64,000 bases of DNA from Owenia fusiformis (GCA_903813345.2 CAIIXF020000001.1:12791915-12855914), one strand, 5' to 3'. Positions 26,001 to 37,800 are shown, counted from the first letter of the stretch. The notes: generated by a model from the letters alone, not told the origin. Translations and numbers: made by a program.

Positions 26001-29000
26001 ATCCAAAATGGCCACCTTAACATTTACCCAGAATGCCGAAAAACTAATCAGTTCTAAACTTTCATAGGTAGAAACATCCGTGAAAATTTCAGATGAATCC
26101 CTCAAACGGTTTGGCTGGAAACCTGTAGACAAGATTATTCGGGACGCCCGCCCACCCGGCAAACTGATTACAATATAGCACCTTAGGGTGCGATAAAAAG
26201 AAAGTGAAAAAGAAAATGAGATAGCATTTGAAGCGTTCTGGGGCGTTTGAAATACAAAATTCCGACTATTATGGACGAATAGAATGTAAATTATTAGCCA
26301 TTTTTGAAGTGTGGGGCAAATCAATATAAAAAATCAACTGTTTTCTAAATTTTGAGAGTATGCCATGGCGTTTTATGCGTATATGACGCTACGCCATTCT
26401 ATATGAAACCTATCCATTACACATACCATATATGGATTGGAATACAGAAGTTTTCTTGAATGTGGTTTTAATTTCTACCTGAAAGATGGCAATGTAATTA
26501 ATAACTCTTTTAAAAATTACTTACCACTGGGTTATCTTAGAGTTGGCTCACTTTGGCCTTTTTACAATGTTTGTGCAGCTTAATCCAATGTTTTGAATTG
26601 TCTATTGTTGATTCTCTCAAAATGACTTACTAACTTACTATTGGCCAATTATGAGGGATTCCACTTCATTTGTTTGGTAGAAAATCAATCAATATGTTAT
26701 CACTCTATGCAGACTGTACTATATATATGAAAACAAGTGGTGCGGATATCATGTGCGCAAAGTGCAGATATTAACCAGGCCCGTAGCCAGGATTTGCCAA
26801 GGGGAGGGGGGGGGGGGGGTCAGTATTCATAAATTTCCAGGGGGGTTCACATTTGACAATCTTGGCCTAAATATGGCTAAAATCACTTGAGAAGTGCTCA
26901 AAATGGTGAAAAACCTTTTCCTGGAATAAATTATGCACTTTTGCGACTTTTAGAAAATATGAATGACAAGGAATGACATGATCCAAAAATATTCTTAAAT
27001 TGAAACAATTTCAGCCTGCTCGCTATATCTGATTCTCTCTTTAATATGTGATACAACTCACTCATTGCATCGCATTGCAGCTGTTTCACAGCATAAACAT
27101 TCATTCAATATTGGGTGATCGAGATGACCTATCAATATAAATTATATTTGCATTTTGAAAGTTGAAAGATTTCTTTGTGATTCTATACAAAAAAGCGATG
27201 CCGATATCCACGGATATCCGTAAAGTGACGGATATCCGCACCGCTTGTTTAGAGGTTGCACATATCTGATAAATGTTTCCAATTTTAAAAAAATTCACAA
27301 AGAAAGTTTATGACTTTTAAATTGCAAAAATAATTAATATTGATTGGTCATCTCGATCACCAATACTGATCTTGAAGGCTGTAAATTGTGTAATAAAGCA
27401 TCAATTTCAAATTCTTTGATATGGAGCAAGGATGAATGCCTAGTGCGTCTTTAAAGAATGAAGAATAAAACAATAGACAGAATTTCCCTTTTATTAGGTC
27501 TCCTATACAAATGGATGACTATAACTGATTACCCAACATGCCTTTATGAAATATCACAAATTCAAATTCAAAAATGACCGTTAATATCCGCACCTTGCGC
27601 ACATGATATCCGCACCGCTTAGAGCACAGTCTGTAACAGTGGTTATAATCTGAAATTATTTTGAAAATATTTTGTACTTTTAGGAACTTTAGGAATAAAG
27701 TCAATGTAAAGCAAATTGAGAGTGTGACTGCTCAGTAATGTTACTTGAGACAAATGTGTGATTGTGCTTGTAGTAAAACATGATAATCAATTGCAGTAGA
27801 CACGACCAAAGCGTGAGCCTAATCAATAACGCACCAGCAATTTGTATGACACGCTCAATATTTAACAAAATATAACCACATAAGTCAATGAGCTATTGTA
27901 TTTCATCCAATCAATTTGGTGAAGTTCCTGTACTATCACACGGTACTAACTCATCGGGGCGTATCAAAACCAAAACACCCCGCAAAACCGTTAATTTGAA
28001 TTTCATATCTACCCTGTCTTTGGAAAATCAATTGATTGTGAGTCTCACACTACACCATTTTTCTTCAAACTTGTTCCATTAAAACCTTCACAGAGATACC
28101 TTTCAGTCGAGACATTGCTTTTGTTTACAAATTGTCCCTCGTTTTAGCGGCGTTTTGGTCCCCAGATATGAGAAGTTGCAAACCCTCAGAAATTTCAACC
28201 ACAATCCTTGATATCTCGCCAGTTCTTCTATCACTCACCTCCATATTCTGTGCAAGTACTCCCATTACAACCCTCTGTCGCTGCATCAACATATTTATTA
28301 CATGAAACGCAGCAATTTTGAAAAGTCCTACGCAACTGTTCGAAATTGACCAAAACGCCCTGTTGTCTTCCAAAACGCCCCGCAGAGTCTATGACTACAA
28401 ACGTGTACAGGTAGATCCAACGGGGCGTTTTGGAAGAGAACGGATTGTTTTGATCAATTTCGAACACATGCGTAAGATTTTTGGAAATTGCTGCGTTAAT
28501 GACATAAATATGTTAATGCAGAGATGGAGGGTTGTAATGGGAGTCCTTTTGCAAAATATAGGGGAGAATAATAGTTTGAACTGGCGATATATCGAGGCTT
28601 TTGGTTGAAATCTCAGAAGATTTGCATCTTCTTACATCTGGGGACCAAAACGGCGCTAAAACGAGTGACTCTGTACACAAAAGCATGTTTCGAGTGAACG
28701 GTATTTCTGTAAAGGTTTTAATGGAACAAGTTTGAAGAAAAACAGTGTACTGTAAGACTCACAATCATTGATTTTCCGAAGAAAGGGTAGGTTTGAAATT
28801 CAAATTAACGGTTTTGCGGGGCGTTTTGGTTTCGATACGCCCCGGTGAGTTAGTACCGCGTGACTATACCATGTGTTACCTGAAATTAACAATGTCTTAC
28901 TTGAATGCCATTTAATTGTTAATTGCACCAAAACTGTTTCATATGATCATTTATTTATTTTGATCCCTAAAACCCGGCTTTTTATGTATGCAATTAGCCT

Positions 29001-32000
29001 GGAAAACAATGAGTTAAAACTACCCACTGTAATACATTTTTCTCATTATTATGTCTGGAGTTAAATTAATTGTGAATCAATATACCTGATATTTGAGTAT
29101 TAATGCTTTATAAATAATTACTGCTTCATGTTTTGTTCCATTGTTTTAGCAAGTGCAGTTGTTGACAATATCACACTGGCTATGAGTCAAATAAGTTCTA
29201 AAACACTGAGGTGTATAAAGTTTCAAGAAAGGACAGTGCAGAGAAATTACATCAATTTCGTCAAAGATGATGGGTAATTTTTAATATTTTATCAAAGCTG
29301 CAATAACAAAGCATATAAACATAGTCATATGTCTTGATTGATTGATTGATGCATGAACAGATGTACACATGTATTTTAATCTAAAATAGTTAGTAATTCA
29401 GATAAAGGTTAGGCCCATAGTCAGGGGGTTTGAGTGAACCACCCTGGTCAAATACTTTTCAAAATCATGCAGCTTTTCACCATTATATCTTTGAGTGATT
29501 TTGGGCCAAAAATTGTCAAATTCAAACCCCCCTGGAATTCTTAAAAACACAGCCCCCTTGGCAAAAGCTGTCTATGGGCCTGAATATACATGTAATTCAT
29601 GTAATTTTCTTCTTGATTTCTTATCCACAATACTGTCAACTTTTATCTTATAAAAGAATTGCTAGGTAAAAATACCTATAAAGATATGCAATACCATATA
29701 TGCCATGTCCCTTTCAGATGCTTCTCAGAAATAGGAATGAAAGGATTGGATCAGGAATTATCACTTGGAACAGGCTGTAATCAGGTTGGTACAATGATGC
29801 ATGAAATACTCCACGCTATTGGGGTGTCTCATCAACACACCAGAAACGATAGAGATGACTATGTTAAAGTTAATTGGAGCCAGATTAAAGGTAAAAATAC
29901 CCTTATTCAGTATATTTCATTAAAATAATAAGGGCCAAAACTGAAGTAAAACATTCCATTTCAGAAATGCTGAATTCCTAAAGGTGATGTCTAAACTGAA
30001 CTAAATCAAATTGATGTAACCATCACTGGTTTCGTGCTTTACAATGGTTTTGCTAGTTGCATCCTTTCTTGTGAATATATTACCAAAATTTCAAACAATA
30101 ATCGTTATTATGTTGGTTTCACGAAAAAATCATGCCATTTTCAAAGTGGCAGCCATCTTGATAATCTTTTGCTTAAAACTGTTTACCAATATCCATCTTT
30201 CCACTAAATATGAAGAAAATCCATCTACTAGTGCGGCGGTCAAAAAATGGCAACTCTGTCAATATTTTCCTCATATGTATGTCATTTCAGGGAATTAACC
30301 CCCTGATATTTGGAACATTTGTACATCATTCAATTTCCCACCAGCCCCCTATATTTCATGACCATCAGACTGATAGTCACAATATAACTGCACTCTAAAC
30401 AACATGCTCCAAAGTTTTAATATTTTTCTTGACCACCCTGTATTTGAGTTATTTTCTGGACAGACGGATGGACTGACAGTCAGACAGATGGATGGACTGA
30501 CTGACAGATGGGCGGATGGCTTCACTACATCCATACCGAATTTTGTTTGTTGGGATAATTATGCACATAGTTAAAAGCCAATGAGAATATGGCCCACGCT
30601 GGTGATGTTGTCAACATGATGATGTCTTCCAGTAGATTCACTTGATAGTTTTGACAAAAATGAGGGAAGGGGCTTGGCTTTACTATTGGTTGGTATCTGT
30701 TCAACAAAAATAGAGAATATTGCCACATTTTTTATGAAATGGGCAAACATCTATTTGAGTATGACAGTATAAAGTCACATCTTTTGAACATGAAATGGGT
30801 CTGGTTACTGAAAACCAATCCCAAGAAGTGGGTGTATGATTGAAAGAACAACCCTGGATGTGGGTCCAGTTTTGGAGAGATTAACCCCTAGAAATACATG
30901 TATAATGAATTGACCAGTTGTTACCTCTACCCCCTCCCCTGGCCTGAAGCTCATTGTTTGAATTGCTGGTGGTTTGCTTCTGTTTCCTTTGACTGGTATT
31001 GCTCTTAATGTTTCTTTTTATATGTATTTATAATACTTTTTGGTTTTACCTCTTATGGCACTTAAGCTCACACATTTAAAAAGGATGAAACTGCTGATCT
31101 AATAACATGAACAATAATTGATTGTACACTGTTTTTACATTTAGCATCAGTGAAAGTCAACTTCGAGAAGAGGGACAATGACAATGATACTAATGTTCCT
31201 TACTGCTTCAACAGCATAATGCATTATGGCAACTTTGCGTTCACTTCAAGAAAAGACGTTAAAACATTAACTTCAAAGACAAAGCCTTCAATGACATTTG
31301 GTCAAAGGGTGAAGTTAGAGAATTGTGATATTATGTATCTAAAGAAGTTGTACCAATGCGGCAGAGGTATGGTTATTTACATTTTCAATTTAAATTGTTT
31401 AATTGATCAATAGCTGTTATTAAAACATTCTCTATTCTTAATGATAAATAACTTTCACAGTCAATAGACTCGGGCATAAACATTCTCTTCTGAAAATATC
31501 AAAGCTTAAAAGATTCCTTAGCTTGTAAGCAATATGACAAGTTGACTGAAATGGGAATAATTATCAATGGTGGGCAATGGTTGTATTTTTACCCCGAGAG
31601 AATCTCATTGTTGTCACAATCATAGGCACAATACACTGGCAGTGGCCCAGCCATTCCCTAGAATAGCCATATTTCTACCTGTATGCACCTATACTTGGAT
31701 GTATATTCATTGTTCAAGTAAATTATTTCTCTGATGTCATACTCCATTTATGTGTAATCACATCATCAGAATATTATAAAAAATTACTTAGGACAGCTTT
31801 ACAGAATAAATCAGAGATGGTTTTAATATGATTTGATAAGAGAACAATATTTTGAAATATGGATGCATAAATATTGTAAATATATGTTTCAGGAGGATCA
31901 GGTATACCCATCGGGACCAGTTCAAGATCATCTTATTCAAGACCTTCCTCAACAATTCCCAGATCAAGACCATCTGGCTCAAGCCCTAGAAAAACTGCTT

Positions 32001-32017
32001 TTGCTGGAGAAAAATAG
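14085..32017 (+). CDS. Astacin-family (M12A) secreted zinc metalloprotease, copy 2 (nine exons, 321 aa)
   Basis: Exons: 14085-14147, 20107-20200, 20444-20491, 21033-21073, 23314-23389, 29150-29273, 29718-29890, 31145-31366, 31893-32017. Signal peptide MNVLTFKYLLLLIGLLGAHA; Glu/Asp-rich propeptide to residue 82 ending LIEGDV (aspartate switch Asp75). A basic site VR|NAA fits activation cleavage, giving a mature start NAAVAP before LWPGGIVYYKID. Zinc ligands are His177, His181 and His187, catalytic Glu178, Met-turn SIMHY at 230-234, family cysteines 129, 150, 169 and 278. Additional Cys227 (just before the Met-turn) and Cys267 (before the last helix) are absent from copy 1. Gln188 replaces the family Glu that holds the mature N-terminus. 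Exon 9 is a Ser/Arg/Pro-rich tail. Introns are inflated to 18 kb by mobile elements. Confidence 0.9.
14609..14912. mobile_element. Foldback MITE in intron 1 of astacin 2
   Basis: Arms of about 110 bp pair from CGCCAAATCTGCCAAATTAA (left) to its inverse ending at 14912, separated by an 80-bp loop. No coding potential. The superfamily is unresolved. Confidence 0.8.
15360..19756. repeat. 4.4-kb near-perfect palindrome in intron 1 of astacin 2
   Basis: The left arm begins TAGTATAGTAGGAACAAGG at 15360 and is repeated inverted to 19756 with only scattered differences over about 1.47 kb of non-satellite arm. Each arm holds two diverged direct copies of a 370-bp unit (about 15535-15905 and 15905-16270), recognisable by TCTATTAGAACTGAGGCCGT and TGACGTCATCAATC. 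The centre is a minisatellite that also changes orientation. No target duplication is apparent, so it may be a large foldback transposon or an inverted duplication. The arms appear free of host exons. Confidence 0.93.
16830..18290. repeat. 21-bp minisatellite that flips orientation at about 17255
   Basis: The unit is close to GCCCCCAGAAGCTATACGATG, repeating every 21 bp with occasional 31-bp spacings from an inserted CCCAGTGGCC. From 16830 to about 17255 it reads in this sense; from there to 18290 it reads as the inverse (TATAGCTTCTGGGG). Because 21 is a multiple of three, long frames of the type MAPRSYT appear on both strands; they are not genes. Confidence 0.9.
21205..21600. mobile_element. 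Diverged foldback element, family member 1
   Basis: It shares GTTTCTCTTAAAC, TCGTTGGAACAAAATAACATAA and the inverse ending CCAACAAGG with the elements at 23833-24570 and 45296-45913. It lies in intron 4 of astacin 2, and one end is poorly defined. Confidence 0.55.
22852..22991. mobile_element. 140-bp hairpin MITE
   Basis: TGCCTGGGTCACATTTGCT at the left pairs with AGCAAATGTGACCAAGGCA at the right. An inner GCGCCC/GGGCGC block also pairs. Low-complexity ACTAAGTTA-type tracts flank it at 22310-22370, 22790-22850 and 23085-23160. Confidence 0.7.
23833..24570. mobile_element. 740-bp foldback element, family member 2
   Basis: The left end (AAAGGAGTGGTATCGATA) and right end (TATCGATACCAATCCTTT-like) are inverted, and inner blocks such as CCTCATTGGAACAAAACGAC pair across the centre. 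It sits in intron 5 of astacin 2. There is no transposase frame. Confidence 0.8.
25389..26397. mobile_element. Element with GGCGTAGCG ends containing four 162-bp core repeats
   Basis: CAATGGCGTAGCGTG near 25391 and CACGCTACGCCATT-like sequence near 26385-26396 form inverted ends. Inside, about 25510-26140 holds four units with ATGGCCACCTTAACATTTACC, trimmed here as ACATTTACCCAGAATG, and AAACGGTTTGGCTGGAAACC. They are relatives of the 163-bp array at 61610-62310. No clean target duplication was found. Confidence 0.6.
26711..27630. mobile_element. Nested terminal-inverted-repeat element with GATATCCGCACC motifs
   Basis: CAGACTGTACT and GGTGCGGATATCATGTGCGC at the left match the inverse at 27565-27637. 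Two further structures are nested: a block starting GGCCCGTAGCCAGG with a G-run near 26778, containing the dispersed repeat of 26920-27045; and an inner inverted pair built on GATCGAGATGACC at 27117-27129 and 27343-27355. No transposase is present. Confidence 0.6.
27937..28862. mobile_element. Non-autonomous DNA transposon with CAC ends and 5-bp duplication, second copy type
   Basis: The terminal inverted repeats match at 58 of 62 bases, all four differences being transitions. They begin CACACGGTACTAACTCATC (left) and CACGCGGTACTAACTCACC (right, inverted). The direct repeat ACTAT flanks both ends (27932-27936 and 28863-28867). The interior carries repeated GGGGCGTTTTGG-like motifs in both orientations, paralleling the GGAGCGTTTC motifs of the element at 10063. 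It lies in intron 5 of astacin 2. Frames on both strands reading FEIDQN arise from the inverted structure. Confidence 0.75.
29410..29584. mobile_element. 175-bp MITE with AGGCCCATAG ends
   Basis: TAGGCCCATAGTCAGGGGG at the left pairs with CTGTCTATGGGCCT at the right. The interior resembles the GGCCCGTAGCCAGG repeat near 26778. It lies in intron 6 of astacin 2. Confidence 0.6.
29718..29890 (+). CDS. Astacin 2 exon 7: zinc-binding exon
   Basis: The exon encodes GCFSEIG, SLGTGC and HEILHAIGVSHQHTRNDRD followed by DYVKVNW, an almost canonical astacin signature. The one departure is Gln in place of Glu directly after the third zinc histidine. Confidence 0.92.
30030..30560 (+). mobile_element. Pearl/Helentron-like element remnant with right end
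   Basis: A degenerate core (GAAGAAAATCCATCTACTAG) is followed by a GACNGATG microsatellite at 30460-30515 and the right end CATACCGAATTTTGTTTGTT then GGGATAAT. It lies in intron 7 of astacin 2; the left end is not seen. Confidence 0.6.
31145..31366 (+). CDS. Astacin 2 exon 8: Met-turn exon with extra cysteines
   Basis: The exon encodes VPYCFNSIMHYGNFAF, then MTFGQRVKLENCDIMYLKKL and YQC. Cys in PYC replaces the usual Asp of PYDxxS, and Cys in ENC replaces the usual small residue before DI. Confidence 0.9.
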
Positions 32018-32140
32018 ACAATCATCCCAGGCCTCTGACAAATGTGACCATACTGATTTTACGTGTATTCTTATACATCAGATCTTTTACAATAATCATA
32101 TTAACATTGCAGACCAATGTAGTTTTCCTATTTGTATTTT
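32018..32140 (+). promoter_or_regulatory. 3' untranslated block shared with astacin 3
   Basis: GACAATCATC with nearby GGCC just after the stop, and ACATTGCAGACCAATGTA about 90 bp later, recur at 60909-60930 and 61013-61033 after the third gene (ACATTGCAGATCAATGTA). It supports the chosen last exon of both genes. Confidence 0.5.
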
Positions 32141-32189
32141 ACACATATCTAACATCATTCTTTAAGCTTTCAGCTGTCATCTTGATAAT

Positions 32190-34080
32190 TTCTTCTCAAG
32201 CAGATTTCGTTGTCCCTAAACATCAGCATATAAAGTTTGATCCAAATCCATCCACTGGTATTTGAGTTAAAAAGATTACCTTTTTCCAAAAGGTGGCAGC
32301 CATATTAAACAGTGACCATCTTGAATCTTTTTTTTTGTCAATAAATTTCTGATTTATAGTGTAGTTTATATTTCTTTATATTTCTTGTAACATGTAAATA
32401 CATTGTTTCTTTAAGTCCCCGTCTATAGTTTGAAAATATTTTTTTATCATTCATTTACTATTTGTCAGGACTTAAAAAGTGATTTTAGAGATTTTTGAAC
32501 AAAAACTTTTTTTGAAAAAAAAGTTGTGAGCATTTAATTTCTCAAATATTCAAATTTCTTAATCATCAAATATTTCTTAATGCATTTCAAAAAAGATTAT
32601 ATTTTTAACACCAATGCAAAGATTGAACAAAAGACACACTATTTCAATAATAAAATGTCATATTTAATGGGCCACTTCAATGTTTTAGCTTATCAAAAAT
32701 ATTTTGAAACATTAGTGATGTCACTAAGGTAACCAAAACTTTTTGAAAAAAATTGAAGATGTCAATCTTTTCTAAACATGCTAGACTTTCATAAAAAAAA
32801 TGTTGATTGTCTAACCAGGTTAAAAGGAAGAATAAATTATGTTTTAGATATCATTGTACCATTGGTTTCTAAGAGAACTAAAATTTTGAAATGCATTTTT
32901 CTCAGAACCATTTTCATGCACTGATAAGTTCATTTCTCGCTTGTTTATCAACCGATTTTCTTAATTTTTTCGGCAAAAAACATGGGAGGATGTATGCTAT
33001 GCATTGGTATGAATTGTGGCTAATTAGAAGATATGAGTGACCTCTAAAAGTTGGTTTTAAATAAATTCACAAATTTTGGAATAAAGTGTCTATCAAAAAC
33101 CACTTTTTGAAATTAAAAAAAAAAGTTTCACATATCACACTTTGATAACATTGGGTAAGACTACAATATAAGCCAAAGTGGTTTAAACTTTACATGGGGC
33201 CTTTAAGTGACAGGTGTGAAAAATTGATTGTCTTTTGGAGTCTTCTCTAAGCCCAGGAACATTAACCTCTTGAATCCCAGGCTCTAAAATCGGTTGAAAC
33301 CAGAGATTTTTTTCATTTTTGCCACCTTTTCACATTTTACTCAAGACCTATACAACTTAAGATGCTCAAGTTAGTAAAATTAGATGGCAGAGATCATTTC
33401 TTCATGTTCATTTCACGTATACATCACAAAGGAACTTATCGTGTCACTTGTCTATTGTGAAATCATAGAGACAATTAGAAAAGGTGTTTTGCAATTCACC
33501 TTAATAATTTAATAACCACAATAATAGTGTATGTTGCAATTCATCAATGATTCAATGTATGTTGCTATTTTCTACAGTTATTTGATGCTTATTGCGACTC
33601 ACCACCATAATACAATGTGTGTTGTGAGTCATTTTAATAATTTAATGTATGCTGTGATTGACAACAAATTAATATATGTACAATAATACATGTATAATGT
33701 CCGTTGCAATTCACGACATCTTGAATATGTGTTTCTGAGCAAAACTTCTTTGTCTCTAGGCAAACAGCATATAACATTTGAACCAAATCTGTCAAATGGT
33801 ATTTGAGTTATCAAGGATTACTTTTTTTACAAAAAATGGTGACCAATTTAGCTGTTATTCTAAAAATTCCTTCTCAAGAACAACTCCTGTCTCCCTAGGC
33901 ATCAGCATATAAAAGTTGAACGGAATCCATCAAATATTTTACCAAAAATGGCACCCATTTTAAAATTTAGTGGTCATCTTGAGTTTCTTTTCTCCCTTTT
34001 CTATCTAGGCATAAGCTTGAACCAAATTCGTCAACTTGTATATGAGTTATCAAAGAGTCTCGAGAAGAAGTCCTACATCT
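32190..34080 (+). repeat. Scattered 145-bp core-repeat copies and a degenerate minisatellite, otherwise empty
   Basis: Single or partial core units (CAGCATATAAA then TTGAACCAAATC and GTATTTGAGTTATCAA) lie at about 32190-32340 and 33730-34080. Between them, 32341-33258 shows nothing recognisable. A block GAATCCCAGGCTCTAAAATC at 33270 also occurs at 20541. Bases 33485-33715 are a degenerate tandem repeat based on AATGTATGTTGCAATTCA. No coding exon is seen in 32018-34800. Confidence 0.55.
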
Positions 34081-34868
34081 ATAACTAGAAATCAAATAAC
34101 ATGACTCCCATATGATGAAAAGTACTGGAAATACTAGTCTTTTTGTTGAGGTTAATAAAGTTTTAAACCTAGATCAGTCATGCTTAACTAAGTATGACAG
34201 TATAATGATAATAACAGTCCTACAAATTACAATGGGAATTAGCACTCACACAATGAATTCATTCAGGTCAAGCCCTATTGTCCTTTCCCCATATAACAGG
34301 TTAGTTTCACATCATAACTCTGGTTATTGAAGCATATTGTTCCAATTACATAAGGCAATATTCAAAACACATCTGCTTATCTTTTAATAAACATTTCAAT
34401 AATCTTAAATGGTTAATAATTAATAAACAAAAGATAATTTTGTTTTTATTATCGATAGCAGGGAAGTAACAAATGATAATGCATTCTTCTATTATTCCAA
34501 AATGGAATGTGATGCATAGCAACTACAGGATGGGCCTATACTGTATATACCCTATATGTCTGTGACTCGGATGTCGTAAAAATGACATATTTATCTCCAT
34601 GAGTATATGTACAAGTCAAAAGATGTACAATAATATTCAAAAATATTTAAATTTAACTGGACATCAACAGAGTCATTGATCTAATTGATAATTAATTAGC
34701 AAAAACCTCTACATCTTTGTGATCTCAATTTAGTACCAAAATAGCCGATTTTGAGCAATAATATTCATTTTTTGCAAGAAACATTTGTTTACTTTAATGA
34801 AATGAAAAACAACGTTTTACTAGAAAAACAGCAACTCCACGGAGTAGCAAATCCCACCGAACAAAACA

Positions 34869-37731
34869 TATGCTTATTATAGCTAGTGTAAATGTTGAAA
34901 TGTTTGTGCACTTTGAGATAAAAGCATTAAACAATTTTTACTTAACAAGATTAGTATTTGTAACAATAATGATATATATCAACTTCGTTATAATACTTTA
35001 CTCGAGTATGAGGCAAAAGCTGCCCAAATACGGTCACGTGTACAGTGGATAGAGGAAGGTGAACGCAACACAAAATTTTTTCTTGGTCTTGAAAAACACC
35101 AACAGAAGAATCAAACAATATATAATTTAAAACGTCCCAATGGAACTGTAGTTAGTAATCAGAGTGAAATATTACAAATGCAGGAGAAGTTCTATAAAAC
35201 CCTTTATACTTCAAAATATATACAAAAAGATAAAATCAAAAATTATTTAGATAATACCAACATTAAACGAGTATTAACAAAAGAGGAAGCTGATCTCTGT
35301 GAAGGAGAGCTCACTTATGATGAAGCAAAACATTCTATTTTTAGCATGAAGCTTAATAAATCTCCAGGTCAAGATGGATTAACTGTCGAATTCTATCAAA
35401 CGTTTTGGCCATTAATTGGTAAAATGGTAACTGATGTTTTAAATCATGGTCACAGTAAAGGACAATTAATTTTTTCTCAAAGATTAGGCATAATAAAGTT
35501 GTTACATAAGAAAAATGATAACCAAATATTAAGTAACTGGAGACCCTTAACCATGCTTAATGTAGATTACAAATTATGTGCCCACATTTTAGCTCAGAGA
35601 CTTCATAAAATATTACCACTAATTATTAATCAAGACCAACAAGGTTATATAAAAGGAAGATTTATTGGATACAATATTAGGTTAATAAGTGATGTAATTA
35701 ATTATGCTAATAAATATAGAAAAACATTAGATTCTGCTATTATTTTTGCAGATTTTTCAAAATGTTTTGACTGTTTGGAAATTGACTTCACAATAGAAGC
35801 ATTAAAGAAATTCAATTTTGGTATGAGCTTTATTAAATGGATTAAAACTTTGTATAATGGGATACAAAGTTGTGTAGCTAACAATGGTCACTTATCACCA
35901 TATTTTGATGTATCTCGGGGCATTCGGCAAGGGTGCCCCATTTCTGCTTTGATCTACCTCATTGCTGCTGAAACTATGGCAATTAATATTAGAAACAACA
36001 GTAAAATTAAAGGTATAAAAGTAAGAAACAAAGAAGTTAAAATATGTCAACTAGCCGATGACACCACTCTTTTTGTTCATGGAAAAAACTCAATTAACAC
36101 AGCTATCAAAGAAATACAACGTTTTGGAACAGTTTCTGGTTTAGAGCTTAACTTAGAAAAAACAGAAGGTATAAAACTTGGTAACTTTAAAAATGATAAT
36201 AATACTACTTTTTGTAATATTTCCTGGAAACAGGAAGTAAAATCATTAGGCGTCTACTTTGGAATAGATCAAACTAAATTGCATGATCTTAATTGGAATA
36301 GTATAGCTGACAAAATGAGAAAATCGTTGTCTTTGTGGAAAAAACGTAAGATTTCCCTTTATGGAAAAATAGTTATAATTAAAACTCTTGCATTATCTAA
36401 ACTGATGTATTTAGCAAAATGCATTGAAACTCCAAATGAAACTTTTTTGAAAGATATCACTTCAGAGCTTTATTCATTCCTTTGGGATGGAAAAAGAGAC
36501 AAAATTAAAAGATCTGTCCTAATTAATACTTTATCTAAAGGTGGACTCTCAATGCCTGACTTAAAATCTAAATTTAGGGCTTTCAAAATTAAATGGCTAT
36601 TAGATATTGAACATGGAAATAAACAAGCAAGTTGGAATATTTTAGCAAGAGAGATATTAAGTAAAACTGGACTCCCAGATACTCTGATATTTAAATCTAC
36701 ATATGGAAAACCTGAGAATATTAGTAATTTTAATGTCTTGCCTCAATTTTACCAAGATATACTCCATGCTTGGAGTATTCTTGGAGGCTCAGAATCCAAA
36801 ACTCACAACATAAGCTTTGCAGAAATTAGACAAATGGTGATATGGCACAATAAATACATAACTTTCAATAACAAATGTTTGTTTTTTGAAAATTGGATAG
36901 ATTCCAATATACTGTATGTAAATGACTTAATGCTTACTCAAAATGAAATAGTTAATAAACTTAATTGTAAAGTCAATTGGATGGCAGAATTTATAACAGT
37001 TAAACAGTCTGTGCCATCTCATTATAAAGTTAAAATATTTAGTGATGAAAGTAAATGTACACATGTAAATACAAACATAAATCTCAGGTTTTATGATAGC
37101 AAATTGAAAAATTATAGATTCTTGGATAAACATGCAAGTTCTAAAGACTTATACTCAATCTTGTTGGAAAAAATTGCAACTAAAACATATTTGGAATCAT
37201 TTTGGATTAATCTTTGTGAAATTCAAAATAGTCAACTATTGTTTCAACAGACTTGGATACTATTAAAGCAATCCAAGAATAAAAAAGTGGCCAATTTTAA
37301 ATACAAACTTTTACATTACATTTTACCATGCAAGCAATTACTTCTTCAATGGAAAATAAGTGTCAATGATAAGTGTGATATTTGTGGACAGGTAGAAGAC
37401 TATAGACATTTGTTCTTTCAATGTCATAGAGTAATTAATGTAATCAATCAACTTGAAAATTATATACTTGATCATTTTAAGATTGAATTAAGCTTGAAAA
37501 AGTATAAGACTCTTATCTTTGGCTACAAGGTACAAGAAACTAGCTATACTTACTTTAATGAGTGGTTAAATAATTTATGGTATATTATATTTGTAAACTA
37601 TTGTAATAATGTTCAAGAATTAAAATTGTATCACTTTTCGCAGATATTGTAATATTGTAAAATGATGTAAACAAAGTTATAAAACAGAAATATATACATG
37701 AAATAATAACAAAAAAAAAAAAAAAAAAAAA
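34869..37731 (+). mobile_element. 5'-truncated L1/Tx1-type LINE retrotransposon with poly(A) tail
   Basis: The sequence from about 34869 carries the C-terminal two thirds of an ORF2-like protein, a short 3' UTR and a 21-base A tract (37711-37731). The endonuclease domain and ORF1 are missing, the usual 5' truncation. I could not identify a convincing target-site duplication. The long uninterrupted frame points to recent insertion. Confidence 0.88.
34917..37652 (+). pseudogene. LINE ORF2 fragment: reverse transcriptase, endonuclease lost
   Basis: In-frame sequence is open from 34917; the ATG at 35178 is internal and gives 824 residues. Before it, RSRVQWIEEGERNTKFF is the typical pre-RT segment. 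RT motifs follow, numbered from that ATG: NKSPGQDG near 60, NWRPL near 120, FADFSKCFD at 190-198 with catalytic Asp192, GIRQGCP near 250, and LADD at 292-295 (usual FADD or YADD, both Asp kept). A C-terminal CDIC-x7-H-x4-C cluster is the zinc-finger-like motif of L1-type proteins. The enzyme would copy its own RNA at a nicked target, but without endonuclease and ORF1 it is probably not autonomous. Confidence 0.88.
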
Positions 37732-37800
37732 GAGATAAAAGCATGAAATTTGGCACAAAGTTAGTTTATACCATTGTGAACAAGCCATCATCATATAAAA

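Noticed and set aside
28231-28608. Two similar proteins on opposite strands (FEIDQN, SSKTPR, GRFGR)
   Set aside because: The similarity comes from the inverted-repeat structure of the CAC-ended element at 27937-28862. The frames are short and show no recognisable domain.
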